DNA of 64,000 nucleotides from Falsiroseomonas sp046052145 (GTDB taxonomy: Bacteria; Pseudomonadota; Alphaproteobacteria; Acetobacterales; Acetobacteraceae): NCBI GenBank assembly GCA_046052145.1, contig JBJOMW010000017.1, positions 1 through 64,000 on the forward strand, given 5' to 3'. Below, piece by piece: positions 40,868 to 49,808 of the stretch. The position numbers were made by a program, and so were the translations under genes. Every line of letters begins with the position of its first letter. Within the stretch, counting starts at the first letter, position 1. The notes below the pieces were generated by a model. It made no database searches. It was given only the letters and a program-made list of their open reading frames with translations, and was not told the origin of the DNA.

Positions 40868-40897
40868 ATAATGGTGTGAGGCACCAAAGCGGCACAA
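40868..40897 (-). promoter_or_regulatory. putative sigma-70 promoter for the sRNA candidate
   Basis: On the minus strand TTGTGC (40897-40892) is followed after 18 nt by CATTAT (40873-40868), predicting a start near 40861, just before the first hairpin. Match to consensus is moderate. Confidence 0.4.
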
Positions 40898-40992
40898 CAA
40901 GAAAAGCCGCCGGTGAAGGCCAAAAAACAGGCTTTCAGAACTGAGTTGCGCAATGCATAGGCGGCACCCGCTGGGGAGGCGGGTTGGCCGCC

Positions 40993-41292
40993 TTAATTTT
41001 GTGCACGTCCCGGCATCGGGCTCGAAAGCCCCGGGCCCTGATAGGCGAACCAGCCATCGCGGAAGCTGACCAGGTCAGACTGGATCAGCGCATAAACCCC
41101 CACCCACAGCACGGCCGACAGCAGCGTGGTGCCGATGACCTTCATCCCCAACCGCGGTGCCGCCGGGGCGCCGCGCCAGCCGCCCGTCTCGGGGTCCGGA
41201 TTCGCCACCGGCCGCGTGCCGATCGGCAGCACGCAGAACAGCGCCGTCCACCAGATCAGCAGATAGACGATGACGCCGGTGAACACGTCCAT
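40993..41292 (-). CDS. DUF1467 family membrane protein
   Basis: A 99-residue inner-membrane protein recognised as DUF1467, a family conserved next to proS and rnj in Alphaproteobacteria. Two membrane segments are visible, FTGVIVYLLIWWTALFCVLPIG near the N-terminus (read as one segment of about 20 residues) and a second around GTTLLSAVLWVGVYALIQ, joined by a Pro/Gly-rich loop with NPDPETGGWRGAPAAPRLG. The C-terminus is a polar tail. No biochemical role is known. It follows rnj by 83 bp. Confidence 0.85.
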   Translation of the reverse strand: MDVFTGVIVYLLIWWTALFCVLPIGTRPVANPDPETGGWRGAPAAPRLGMKVIGTTLLSAVLWVGVYALIQSDLVSFRDGWFAYQGPGLSSPMPGRAQN

Positions 41293-41375
41293 CGGTTGCC
41301 CACGCTCCCCTTCCCTATGCGGAAAATGGGGCGCGGCGCGCGCAATGCCAGCACGCCCCGCCCCGCCCGCCGCGC

Positions 41376-43013
41376 TCAGACGCGCAGCAGATGCACCTCG
41401 ACGCTCGGGCGCTTGCGCAGCCGACGGCCCACCGCCTTGCGCACCGCGGTCCGGGCCGCCTCCCGCAGCGTGCCGTCCTCGCGCCGCACCGGCGCCGGCA
41501 GGTCATTCAGCGCGCGGGCGAGGTCGGCGGCGATCTGCCCCGGTGCCTCATCCGTGTCCTCGAACAGGCCCGGCGCCGAGACCTGCGGCTGGCCCAGCAC
41601 CCGCCCCGACCCATCCACCGCCAGCGAGGCGACGACCACGCCGTTGAAGAGCATCTTCTTCCGCGCCGCGAGCACATCGCCATCGAGCGGCAGCAGCCTG
41701 TCGCCATCCACCGCCAGCCGCCCGACGGGCACGCTCTCGACGACGTCCGGCGTGCCGGGCGCGAGCCGCAGCACATCCCCGTCCTCGATCACATAGGCAT
41801 CCGCGCCAAGGCTCTCGGCCAGGTTCGCGTGCTCGTTCATGTGGCGCCATTCGCCATGCACCGGCACGGCGAATTTCGGCTTCGCCAGCTGATAGAGCCG
41901 CTTCAGCTCGTCGCGGGCCGGGTGGCCGGAGACATGGACCATGTGGTCATCCGCCGTCATCACCTCGACGCCCGCGCGGCTCAGCTCGTCCTGGATGCGC
42001 AGGATCGCGCGCTCATTCCCAGGGATCATGCGAGAGGAAAAGATCACCGTATCCCCCTCCCCCAGCGAGACATGCGGATGCGTATCGGCCGCGATCTTGG
42101 CGAGTGCCGAGCGCGGCTCACCCTGGCTGCCGGTGCAGATCATCACCAGCCGATCGTCCGAAACATCGGCCGATTGTTCCTCGGTCAGGAAGGGCGGGAT
42201 CTCCCGTAGATAGCCGCATTCCCGCGCCGCGGCCTCGGCATTGCGCAAGGACCGGCCGAACAGCGCGACCTCGCGCCCGGCCGCACGCGCAGCGAGCGCG
42301 ACGCTCTCGACCCGCGCGATATTGGTCGAGAAGCAGGAGACGGCGATGCGCCCCTTCAGCTTGCGGATGATCGCGGCCAGGTTCCGCCGCACCTCCGCCT
42401 CACTGCCCGAATGGCCTTCGACCAGCGCGTTGGTGCTGTCGCAGACCATCGCCAGCACGCCTTCCTCGCCGAGCTTCGCGAAGGCGGCCTCATCGGTCGG
42501 CGGGCCGGTCAGCGGGTTGGGGTCGAGCTTCCAGTCGCCGGTGTGCAGCACCGTGCCGTATTTCGTGCGGATCGCCAGCGCCTGCGCCTCCGGCACGGAA
42601 TGCGCGACACGGAGGAATTCCAGGTCGAACTCCCCGATCGTCCAGCGCGCGCCGAGCGGATGGGTGATGATCTCCACCTGCCCGAGCAGCCCCGCCTCCC
42701 CCAGTTTCCGCCGCAGCACGGCGGAGACGAAGGGCCCGGCATGGATCGGGCAGCGCAGGCCGGGCCAGAGATGCGCGACCGCACCCACATGGTCCTCATG
42801 GGCGTGCGTGATCACCAGCGCCGCCAGCCTCTCCCGCCTCGCCGCGAGCCAGGCGGCATCGGGGACCATCACATCCACTTCCGGATGCTCCGGCCCTCCG
42901 AAGCCGAGCCCGCAATCCACCGCGAGGAGCTGCCCGTCGCAGCGATAGACATTGAGGTTGAGGCCGATCTCCCCCGTCCCGCCAAGCGGGATGAAGGCCA
43001 AGTCGCCGGTCAT
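41376..43013 (-). CDS. rnj: ribonuclease J (beta-CASP metallo-beta-lactamase)
   Basis: A 545-residue RNase J, combining 5'-3' exonuclease and endonuclease activity in RNA maturation and decay. The catalytic metal motif is LVITHAHEDHVGAVAHLW; further features are FIPLGGTGEIGLNLN, the beta-CASP segment with CFSTNIARVESVALAA, CTGSQGEPRSALAKIA, and the HVSGHPARDELKRL/PVHGEWRHMNEHANLA block. The C-terminal domain (about 450 onward) ends in RRLRKRPSVEVHLLRV, suitable for RNA or oligomer contacts. It is downstream of coaX in a compact run. Confidence 0.95.
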   Translation of the reverse strand: MTGDLAFIPLGGTGEIGLNLNVYRCDGQLLAVDCGLGFGGPEHPEVDVMVPDAAWLAARRERLAALVITHAHEDHVGAVAHLWPGLRCPIHAGPFVSAVLRRKLGEAGLLGQVEIITHPLGARWTIGEFDLEFLRVAHSVPEAQALAIRTKYGTVLHTGDWKLDPNPLTGPPTDEAAFAKLGEEGVLAMVCDSTNALVEGHSGSEAEVRRNLAAIIRKLKGRIAVSCFSTNIARVESVALAARAAGREVALFGRSLRNAEAAARECGYLREIPPFLTEEQSADVSDDRLVMICTGSQGEPRSALAKIAADTHPHVSLGEGDTVIFSSRMIPGNERAILRIQDELSRAGVEVMTADDHMVHVSGHPARDELKRLYQLAKPKFAVPVHGEWRHMNEHANLAESLGADAYVIEDGDVLRLAPGTPDVVESVPVGRLAVDGDRLLPLDGDVLAARKKMLFNGVVVASLAVDGSGRVLGQPQVSAPGLFEDTDEAPGQIAADLARALNDLPAPVRREDGTLREAARTAVRKAVGRRLRKRPSVEVHLLRV

Positions 43014-43072
43014 CTTTGTTCCAGTGTCGTGATCGTGTCGGGAAGGGTGGGCGGTCGGATGGGTGTGGCGCG

Positions 43073-43894
43073 TCAGGGCAGGGTGTCGTCGCGGCGCGCG
43101 TGCCGCACCAATGTGGGGGCGGGGTTGCGCTTCGCCAACAGCCTAAGGCCGTCCAGCGTAGTGTCGGGGTCCGTCGTCTCGATCACCGCCGTCCCCTCGG
43201 CAAAGAGGGGGGCGAGCCCGCCGGTGGCGATGACCTTCAGACGGCCATTCGCCGTCTCGTCGAACTCACCGCGAATGCGCGCGACGATGCCCTCGATCAG
43301 CCCGACATAGCCCCAATAGATGCCCGACTGCATGGCGGCGACCGTGTTGCGCCCGACCACGGCCTGCGGCCGGCCGATGCCGATCCGCGGCAGCCGGGCG
43401 GCGGCGCGGTGCAGCGCCTCGATCGAGAGGTTGATGCCCGGCGCGATGACGCCGCCCAGATAGGCGCCGTCGCGCGCCACCACGTCGAAGGTGGTCGCCG
43501 TGCCGAAATCGATGACGATCAGCGGCCCCTTATAGCGGTGATGCGCCGCCAGCGCGTTCAGCAGGCGGTCGGCGCCGACCTCATTCGGCGCATCCACCCG
43601 GATCTCGAAGCCCCAATCCAGCGGCGCGCGGGCGATCAGCGGCTCGCAGGCGAACCAGTCGCGGCAGAGCCGGCGAAGGTTGTAGAGCGCGGCGGGCACC
43701 ACCGTGCCGATCACGCAGCGCGTGATGTCGGCGGGCTTGAGCCCCGCATGGCCCAACAGCGCCAGCAGCCACACCGCATATTCGTCCGAAGTGCGTTCCG
43801 CATCCGTGCGGATGCGCCAGCTGCCGCGCCACTCCGTCCCGTCATGCACGGCGAAGACGACGTTGGTGTTGCCCGCATCCACCGCCAGCAGCAT
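43073..43894 (-). CDS. coaX: type III pantothenate kinase
   Basis: A 273-residue CoaX that phosphorylates pantothenate, the first step of coenzyme A synthesis; type III enzymes resist feedback by CoA. The phosphate-1 motif is LLAVDAGNTNVVFAVHDG, with DFGTATTFDVVARDGAYLGG and GVIAPGINLSIEALH further on. The ATG at 43894 begins the actin-like fold directly; upstream in-frame sequence overlaps birA. It lies 16 bp after birA. Confidence 0.95.
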   Translation of the reverse strand: MLLAVDAGNTNVVFAVHDGTEWRGSWRIRTDAERTSDEYAVWLLALLGHAGLKPADITRCVIGTVVPAALYNLRRLCRDWFACEPLIARAPLDWGFEIRVDAPNEVGADRLLNALAAHHRYKGPLIVIDFGTATTFDVVARDGAYLGGVIAPGINLSIEALHRAAARLPRIGIGRPQAVVGRNTVAAMQSGIYWGYVGLIEGIVARIRGEFDETANGRLKVIATGGLAPLFAEGTAVIETTDPDTTLDGLRLLAKRNPAPTLVRHARRDDTLP

Positions 43895-43910
43895 GGCGCG
43901 CCGATCCCCT

Positions 43911-44672
43911 TCAGGCCGCGATCTCGCCGGAGGCGAAGCGCCGTATCCGGCCATCCGCCTCCAGCAGCAGGGCCCCGTCCTGGTCGAGCCCCCGATAAAG
44001 CCCGGCTGTTTCGCCCGCACCAAGGCGCAGCGTCAACCTTGCCCCCTCCTCCGGACCCCGGCGCATCCAGGCCGCGCGGAGCGGCGCGAGCCCTTCCCGC
44101 GCCAGCCGCCCGCGCCAGGCTTGCAACGCGTGGAGGATGCGGATGGCGATCACGTCGGGCGCGACCGGCCGCGGCAGGCAGGCGGTCGGCCGGTCGGGCA
44201 GTGGCGGCGCGACGGCCAGGTTGGCGCCGAGCCCCATCACCAGGAAATCGAGCCGCCCATCCTCGGTGGCCGCGCTTTCGCACAGCACGCCGGCGAGCTT
44301 CGCGCCGCCGAGCAACAGGTCGTTCGGCCATTTCAGCCGCAGCGCGGCAGGGTCCGGCAGTTCGGGCTCCAGCGCCTCGGCCAGGATGACGGCACTCAGC
44401 AGCGCATAGCGCCCGGCCTCGCGCGCCGGCTCCGCCGGGCGCAGCAGCAGCGACAGGAACAGATTGCCCTCTGGGCTGGTCCAGGCGCGCCCATCCCTGC
44501 CCCGCCCGCCGGACTGGGTCTGTGCCAGCACGGCAAGCCCCGCCGGCTCTCCCGCCGCGGCCAGCCGCAGCAGGAGGTCGGAGGTGGAGGTGACGCTCTC
44601 CTCGACCCGCAGCCGCCAGCCGGCTGGCAGCGGCGCGGGCGGCGGCTCAGCCGAGGAGGGAGGAGACGGCAA
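43911..44672 (-). CDS. birA: biotin--[acetyl-CoA-carboxylase] ligase
   Basis: A 253-residue biotin protein ligase, attaching biotin to acetyl-CoA carboxylase and similar carriers. The catalytic core shows TQSGGRGRDGRAWTSPEGN, then LRLKWPNDLLLGGAKLAGVL and VMGLGANLAV; the C-terminal SH3-like part ends at RRFASGEIAA. There is no N-terminal DNA-binding domain, so it is not a bifunctional repressor. The start appears to be TTG at 44672, overlapping the nuoN end by 26 nt; no in-frame ATG or GTG precedes the conserved part. Its position after nuoN is the standard alphaproteobacterial arrangement. Confidence 0.92.
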   Translation of the reverse strand: MPSPPSSAEPPPAPLPAGWRLRVEESVTSTSDLLLRLAAAGEPAGLAVLAQTQSGGRGRDGRAWTSPEGNLFLSLLLRPAEPAREAGRYALLSAVILAEALEPELPDPAALRLKWPNDLLLGGAKLAGVLCESAATEDGRLDFLVMGLGANLAVAPPLPDRPTACLPRPVAPDVIAIRILHALQAWRGRLAREGLAPLRAAWMRRGPEEGARLTLRLGAGETAGLYRGLDQDGALLLEADGRIRRFASGEIAA

Positions 44673-46065
44673 CCTGCGCCGCGCCGATCAGCGCCGCCGG
44701 GAACAGGAAGAAGAGCAGCGTGAGCAGCCCCGCGCCCGTCATCACGACGGTCAGGCTCGACGGCCGCGCGTCGAAGGCCTCAGCCGGCGCGTCGAAATAC
44801 ATCACCTTCACGATGCGCAGGTAATAGTAGCTGGCCACCACGCTGGTCAGGATGCCGATGACCGCCAGCACCCAGTAGCCCGCCTGCACCGCGGCCAGGA
44901 AGACATAGAGCTTGCCGAAGAAGCCCGCGAGCGGCGGGATGCCGGCCATGGAGAACATGAACACCGCCATCCACAGCGCCATCGCCGGATCGGTGCGGCC
45001 GAGCCCCGCGAGGTCATCCACATTCTCAAGCGCGCGGCCCTGGCGGCGCATGGCGACCAGCACGGCGAAGGTGCCGAGGTTCATCACCACATAGATCGCC
45101 ATATAGACCAGCACGCCGCGGTAGCCGGCGTCGTTGACGACCGCGAGGCCCATCAGCGCGTAGCCGACATGGCCGATCGAGGAATAGGCCATCAGCCGCT
45201 TGATGTTCCGCTGCCCGATCGCGGCGAAGGCGCCAAGGATCATGGAGGCCGCGGAGACCAGCCAGATCACCTGCCCCCACTGCGCCGACATGTCGCCGAA
45301 GGGACCGGCGAGGACACGCATCAGTAGCGCGATGGCCGCCACCTTGGGCGCGGTGGCGAAGAAGGCGGTGACCGGGGTCGGCGCGCCTTCGTAGACATCC
45401 GGCGTCCACATATGGAATGGCACCGCCGAGACCTTGAAGGCCAGCCCCGCCAGGATGAAGACGAGGCCGACGACGACACCCGTGCCCGCCGCGCCGGCCG
45501 AGAGCGCATCCGCCAGCCGGTCGAAATTCGTCGTGCCCGCGAAGCCATAGACCAGCGACGAGCCGTACAGCATCAGGCCCGAAGCCAGCGCGCCCAGCAC
45601 GAAGTACTTCAGCCCGGCCTCGGCGCTCCGCGGATTGTCGCGGTCGAAGGCGGCGATGACGTAGAGCGAGAGCGAGAGCAGCTCGATCCCGATATAGAGC
45701 GTCATCAGGTCGTTGGCCGAGACCATGACCATCATGCCGAGCGTCGCGAACAGCATCAGCACGCTGTATTCGAACCGCGCGAGCCCGGCCTTCTCGTTGA
45801 AGTCGAGCGCCAGAACGAGGCCGAGCGCCGCGCCCAGCAGGATCAGCACCTTCGCGAAGCGGCTGAAGGCGTCGGAGACATACTGGCCGAGGAAGGCCGT
45901 CCCCTCCCCCTGGCCGAGGACGAGGGCTGCCGTCAGCACCAGCGCACCGACGACGCCCATGGAAACAGGGAAGAACTGTTCCCGCTTCGGGATGACGCCG
46001 ATCAGCAGCAGCGCGAGGCCGGAGCAGGCCAGCACGATCTCCGGCAGGGCGAGGGTCCAGTTCAT
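44647..46065 (-). CDS. nuoN: NADH-quinone oxidoreductase subunit N
   Basis: A 472-residue antiporter-like membrane subunit of complex I with about 14 membrane helices. It carries the charged residues that form one of the three proton channels; LSLSLYVIAAFDRDNPRSAEAGLKYF-type helix region and PFHMWTPDVYEGAPTPVTAF are recognisable (read in parts). The ATG at 46065 is 4 nt after nuoM and starts MNWTLALPEIVLA. It is the last nuo gene and is overlapped by birA. Confidence 0.96.
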   Translation of the reverse strand: MNWTLALPEIVLACSGLALLLIGVIPKREQFFPVSMGVVGALVLTAALVLGQGEGTAFLGQYVSDAFSRFAKVLILLGAALGLVLALDFNEKAGLARFEYSVLMLFATLGMMVMVSANDLMTLYIGIELLSLSLYVIAAFDRDNPRSAEAGLKYFVLGALASGLMLYGSSLVYGFAGTTNFDRLADALSAGAAGTGVVVGLVFILAGLAFKVSAVPFHMWTPDVYEGAPTPVTAFFATAPKVAAIALLMRVLAGPFGDMSAQWGQVIWLVSAASMILGAFAAIGQRNIKRLMAYSSIGHVGYALMGLAVVNDAGYRGVLVYMAIYVVMNLGTFAVLVAMRRQGRALENVDDLAGLGRTDPAMALWMAVFMFSMAGIPPLAGFFGKLYVFLAAVQAGYWVLAVIGILTSVVASYYYLRIVKVMYFDAPAEAFDARPSSLTVVMTGAGLLTLLFFLFPAALIGAAQVAVSSLLG

Positions 46066-46069
46066 CGTC

Positions 46070-47581
46070 TCACATCCCCGCCAGGCGCGCCGCGCCAAGC
46101 GCGGCCTCGTGGCGCTGCACGAGGGACGCGACCGTCACCTCGAAGAAATCGAGGAAGGAGGACGGATAGACCCCCATCCAGAGCGTCAGCAGAATCAGCG
46201 GCGCGAAGACCGCATATTCGCGCGGGCCGAGATCCAGCAGGGACCGCAGATCGTCCTTCGTGATCTTCCCGAAGGCGACCCGGCGATAGAGGTAGAGCAT
46301 GTAGGCCGCGCCGAGGATCATGCCCATGCAGGCGCCGAGCGCCACCCAGGGGTTCACCTTGAACGCACCGACGATGACCAGCAGCTCGCCCGGGAAGCCC
46401 GCGGTGCCCGGGAGCGCGACGGAGGCCATGGTGAACAGCATGAAGATCAGCGCATAGGCTGGCATGATCTTCGCCACCCCGCCATAGCGCGCGATCTCCC
46501 GGCTATGGACGCGGTCGTAGAGGACGCCGACGCAGAGGAAGAGCGCGCCAGAAACCACGCCATGGCTCAGCATGGTGAACAGCGCACCCGAGATGCCCTG
46601 CTGCGTGAAGGTGAAGATGCCGAGCGTCACGATGCCCATATGGGCGACCGAGGAATAGGCGATCAGCTTCTTCATATCCTCCTGCGCCAGCGCGACGAGG
46701 GAGGTGTAGACGATGGCAATCACCGACAGCGCGAAGATCAGCGGCGCGAAATCCGCACTCGCCTGTGGCAGCATCGGCACGCTGAAGCGCAGGAAGCCAT
46801 AGGCGCCCATCTTCAGCAGCACGCCCGCCAGGATGACGGAGCCGGCCGTCGGCGCTTCCACATGCGCATCCGGCAGCCAGGTATGCACCGGCCACATCGG
46901 CACCTTCACCGCGAAAGAGACGAAGAAGGCGATGAACAGCCAGAACTGCATCGCCGGCGGGAAGGCCATCTCCGTCAGTGTCGGGATGTCGGTCGTGCCG
47001 GCGTGGAACCACATCGCCAGCAGCGCCAGCAGCATCAGCAGCGAGCCCGCCAGCGTGTAGAGGAAGAACTTGAAGGCCGCGTAGACGCGCCGCGCGCCGC
47101 CCCACACCCCGATAATCAGGAACATCGGGATCAGCACGGCTTCGAAGAAGATGTAGAAGACCACGAAGTCGAGCGCGCAGAACATGCCGACCATCATGCT
47201 CTCGAGCACGAGGAAGGCGACCATGTACTCCCGCACGCGCATCTTCACGCTGTCCCAGGACGCCAGGATGCAGAGAGGCGTCAGCAGCGTGGACAGCAGC
47301 ACGAACAGCACCGAGATGCCGTCCACGCCCATGTGATAGGCAACCCCGAAATCAGGCAGCCACTCCGCCCGCTCCACGAACTGAAACTCCGCGCTCGACT
47401 GGTCGAAGCGGGTCCAGAGCAGCAGCGACAGGGCGAAGGTGATCAGGCTGGTCCAGAGCGCGGTCCAGCGCGCATTGCGCGCGACCGTCTCCTCATCGCC
47501 GCGCACCATCAGGATGATGAAGGCGCCCGCCAGCGGCAGGAAGGTGACGAGGCTGAGAAGCGGGAAGCCGGCGGCGTTCAT
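46070..47581 (-). CDS. nuoM: NADH-quinone oxidoreductase subunit M
   Basis: A 503-residue antiporter-like subunit of the membrane arm of complex I. Visible signatures are YHMGVDGISVLFVLLSTLL, the conserved glutamate helix FYIFFEAVLIPMFLIIGVWG, and MWPVHTWLPDAHVEAPTAGS, with channel lysines and histidines. About 14 membrane helices. The ATG at 47581 overlaps the nuoL stop by 4 nt; the frame upstream is unrelated and lies in nuoL. Confidence 0.97.
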   Translation of the reverse strand: MNAAGFPLLSLVTFLPLAGAFIILMVRGDEETVARNARWTALWTSLITFALSLLLWTRFDQSSAEFQFVERAEWLPDFGVAYHMGVDGISVLFVLLSTLLTPLCILASWDSVKMRVREYMVAFLVLESMMVGMFCALDFVVFYIFFEAVLIPMFLIIGVWGGARRVYAAFKFFLYTLAGSLLMLLALLAMWFHAGTTDIPTLTEMAFPPAMQFWLFIAFFVSFAVKVPMWPVHTWLPDAHVEAPTAGSVILAGVLLKMGAYGFLRFSVPMLPQASADFAPLIFALSVIAIVYTSLVALAQEDMKKLIAYSSVAHMGIVTLGIFTFTQQGISGALFTMLSHGVVSGALFLCVGVLYDRVHSREIARYGGVAKIMPAYALIFMLFTMASVALPGTAGFPGELLVIVGAFKVNPWVALGACMGMILGAAYMLYLYRRVAFGKITKDDLRSLLDLGPREYAVFAPLILLTLWMGVYPSSFLDFFEVTVASLVQRHEAALGAARLAGM

Positions 47582-49491
47582 CGGGCACCGTAGAGCAGAA
47601 GGGTGACGAACAGGACGAGGCCGATGATCATCGCGAAGGCGTAGTTCGCGACCCGTCCCGTCTGGATGCGCACCGCGCCGCGCGCCGCCTGCACGGCGAG
47701 GTCCGCCGCACCGTTCGGCACGCCATCGATGATCCGCGCATCGCCGGTTTTCCAAAGCGCCCGCGCCAGGTGGCGCGCGGGCTGGACGAAGATGCGGTCA
47801 TAGAGCTCGTCGAAGTACCACTTGTTGAGCAGGAAGCGGTACAGCCCGCCCATGCGCTCCGCGAGCCGGCCCGGAATTCCCGGGGCGAACATGTAGAGCG
47901 CATAGGCGAGCGCGATACCGCCGAAGGCCGCGACCTTTGCCGCAACCGGCACCCAGCCCGGCGTGTGGTGCGTATGCGCCAGCACCTCGTTGGAAGCGGC
48001 CGTGTAGATCGCGCCATTCCAGAAGGCCGCCTGCAAATCGCCCACAAAGAGCGGCGCAAAGAGGAAGCCGGTGACCACCGCACCCGCCGCCAGAACCAGC
48101 AGCGGGATCAGCATCACCGCCGGGCTTTCATGGACATGGTCCATCGTGTGCTGGTCGGCACGCGGGGCGCCATGGAAGGTCAGGATCAGCAGGCGCCAGG
48201 AATAGAAGGCCGTCAGGAAGGCGGCGATCAGCCCCATGGCAAAGGCGTAGCTGCCGGGCCCGCTATGCGCGGCGTAAGCTGCCTCCAGCACCACATCCTT
48301 CGAATAGTAGCCGGCGAAGAAGGGGATGCCCGCCAGCGCCAGGCTGCCGATCCACATCACCGCATAGGTGACCGGGATCTTCTTCCAGATGCCGCCCATC
48401 CGGCGGATGTCCTGCTCGTCGGACATGGCGTGGATCACGCTGCCCGCACCAAGGAACAGCAGCGCCTTGAAGAAGGCGTGGGTGAACAGATGGAAGATCG
48501 CCGCCTGATAGGCGCCGACGCCGATGGCGAAGAACATGTAGCCCAGCTGCGACATGGTCGAGTAGGCGATGACCCGCTTGATGTCGTTCTGCACGCAGCC
48601 GATTGTCGCCGCGGCAAAGGCCGTGGTGGCGCCAACGATCGCGACGATGGAGAGCGCCACCGGCGCGTACTCCATCACCGGCGACATGCGTGCCATCAGG
48701 AAGACGCCTGCCGTGACCATGGTGGCCGCGTGGATCAGCGCGGAGACCGGCGTCGGTCCCTCCATCGCATCCGGCAGCCAGGTGTGCAGCCCAAGCTGCG
48801 CCGACTTGCCGCAAGCGCCGAGGAAGAGCAGCACGCCGATCACTTCCAGCGCGGGCAGCCCGAGGAAGGTCACCTGCCGCGCCACATCCACGCCGGCGAA
48901 GATCGTCTCGAACTCGACCGAGCCGAAGGTCCAGAAGGTGAGCGCGAGGCCGAGCATGAAGAACAGGTCGCCCACGCGGTTCACGATGAAGGCCTTCATC
49001 GCCGCCGCATTCGCGCTCTCACGCTCATACCAGTAGCCGATCAGCAGGTAGCTCGCGAGGCCAACCCCTTCCCAGCCAAAGAAGAGCTGCACGAGGTTGT
49101 CCGCCGTCACCAGCATCAGCATCATGAAGGTGAAAAGGCTGAGATAGGCGAAGAAGCGCGGCGGCGTCTCGTCGTGGGACATGTAGCCCACGGAGTAGAT
49201 GTGGATCAGCGTCGAGATGAAGGTGACCATCGCCACCATCACGACACTCAGCGTGTCGTAGCGCAGCGCCCACTCGACCTCGAAGCTGCCGACATCGAGG
49301 AAGACCAGCACGGGCACGACACCCGGCGCGGAGCCGAGCGCGACCTCGACAAAGGCGCCCATGCCGCAGGCGGCGGCCAGCGCCATGCAGGCGACGGTCA
49401 CCCACATGGACGCCCGGTCGCCGAGCCAGCGGCCGAGGAACCCGGCCAGGCACGCGCCCAGCAGCGGGAAGAAGACGGCACCGACGTACAT
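47578..49491 (-). CDS. nuoL: NADH-quinone oxidoreductase subunit L
   Basis: A 637-residue distal antiporter-like subunit of complex I with the long lateral helix at its C-terminus. Typical blocks are LRYDTLSVVMVAMVTFISTL, FGWEGVGLASYLLIGYWYER, LHTWLPDAMEGPTPVSALIHAATMV-type helix (read in parts), and YSTMSQLGYMFFAIG. The C-terminal NKWYFDELYDRIF stretch precedes the last helix. It starts 4 nt after nuoK. Confidence 0.97.
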   Translation of the reverse strand: MYVGAVFFPLLGACLAGFLGRWLGDRASMWVTVACMALAAACGMGAFVEVALGSAPGVVPVLVFLDVGSFEVEWALRYDTLSVVMVAMVTFISTLIHIYSVGYMSHDETPPRFFAYLSLFTFMMLMLVTADNLVQLFFGWEGVGLASYLLIGYWYERESANAAAMKAFIVNRVGDLFFMLGLALTFWTFGSVEFETIFAGVDVARQVTFLGLPALEVIGVLLFLGACGKSAQLGLHTWLPDAMEGPTPVSALIHAATMVTAGVFLMARMSPVMEYAPVALSIVAIVGATTAFAAATIGCVQNDIKRVIAYSTMSQLGYMFFAIGVGAYQAAIFHLFTHAFFKALLFLGAGSVIHAMSDEQDIRRMGGIWKKIPVTYAVMWIGSLALAGIPFFAGYYSKDVVLEAAYAAHSGPGSYAFAMGLIAAFLTAFYSWRLLILTFHGAPRADQHTMDHVHESPAVMLIPLLVLAAGAVVTGFLFAPLFVGDLQAAFWNGAIYTAASNEVLAHTHHTPGWVPVAAKVAAFGGIALAYALYMFAPGIPGRLAERMGGLYRFLLNKWYFDELYDRIFVQPARHLARALWKTGDARIIDGVPNGAADLAVQAARGAVRIQTGRVANYAFAMIIGLVLFVTLLLYGAR

Positions 49492-49495
49492 GCGC

Positions 49496-49807
49496 CTAGC
49501 CCTTCAGGGTCGAGACGTCCTCGACCTCGATCGTGCCGCGGTTGCGGAAGTAGATGACAACGATGGCAAGCCCGATCGCGGCCTCGGCGGCGGCAACCGT
49601 CAGGATCAGCATCGCAAAGACCTGCCCCGTCAGGTCGCCGAGCTGCGCCGAGAAAGCGACCAGGTTCAGCGTGACGGACAGCAGGATCAGCTCGATCGAC
49701 ATCAGGATGACGATGACGTTCTTCCGGTTCAGGAAGATGCCGAGCACGCCGAGCGTGAAGAGGATCGCACCGACCGTGAGGTAGTGCGCGAGGCCGACGG
49801 CCATCAT
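49496..49807 (-). CDS. nuoK: NADH-quinone oxidoreductase subunit K
   Basis: A three-helix subunit of complex I (103 residues from the ATG at 49807, or 102 from the adjacent ATG at 49804). The membrane glutamates used in proton transfer are in VILMSIELILLSVTLNLVAF and AAAEAAIGLAIVV. It starts one base after the nuoJ stop. Length and helix pattern match other Alphaproteobacteria. Confidence 0.96.
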   Translation of the reverse strand: MMAVGLAHYLTVGAILFTLGVLGIFLNRKNVIVILMSIELILLSVTLNLVAFSAQLGDLTGQVFAMLILTVAAAEAAIGLAIVVIYFRNRGTIEVEDVSTLKG

Positions 49808-49808
49808 C

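Noticed and set aside
40747..40944. 65-codon plus-strand frame in the same gap
   Set aside because: It reads through both hairpins and the terminator on the antisense side, and has no domain or upstream ribosome-binding site.
40633..40953. 106-codon minus-strand frame across the proS-DUF1467 gap
   Set aside because: It starts at TTG without a good ribosome-binding site, runs through the sRNA terminator hairpin and T tract, and has no recognisable domain. The RNA interpretation explains the region better.
44647..44672. birA start overlapping nuoN taken as a sign of frameshift
   Set aside because: A short overlap with a TTG start is consistent with translational coupling, and both proteins are full length.
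45713..47593. Long open frame on the plus strand opposite nuoM and nuoN
   Set aside because: Composition (His, Arg, Gln, Asp repeats) matches the antisense of membrane-protein codons; no ribosome-binding site or conserved motif.
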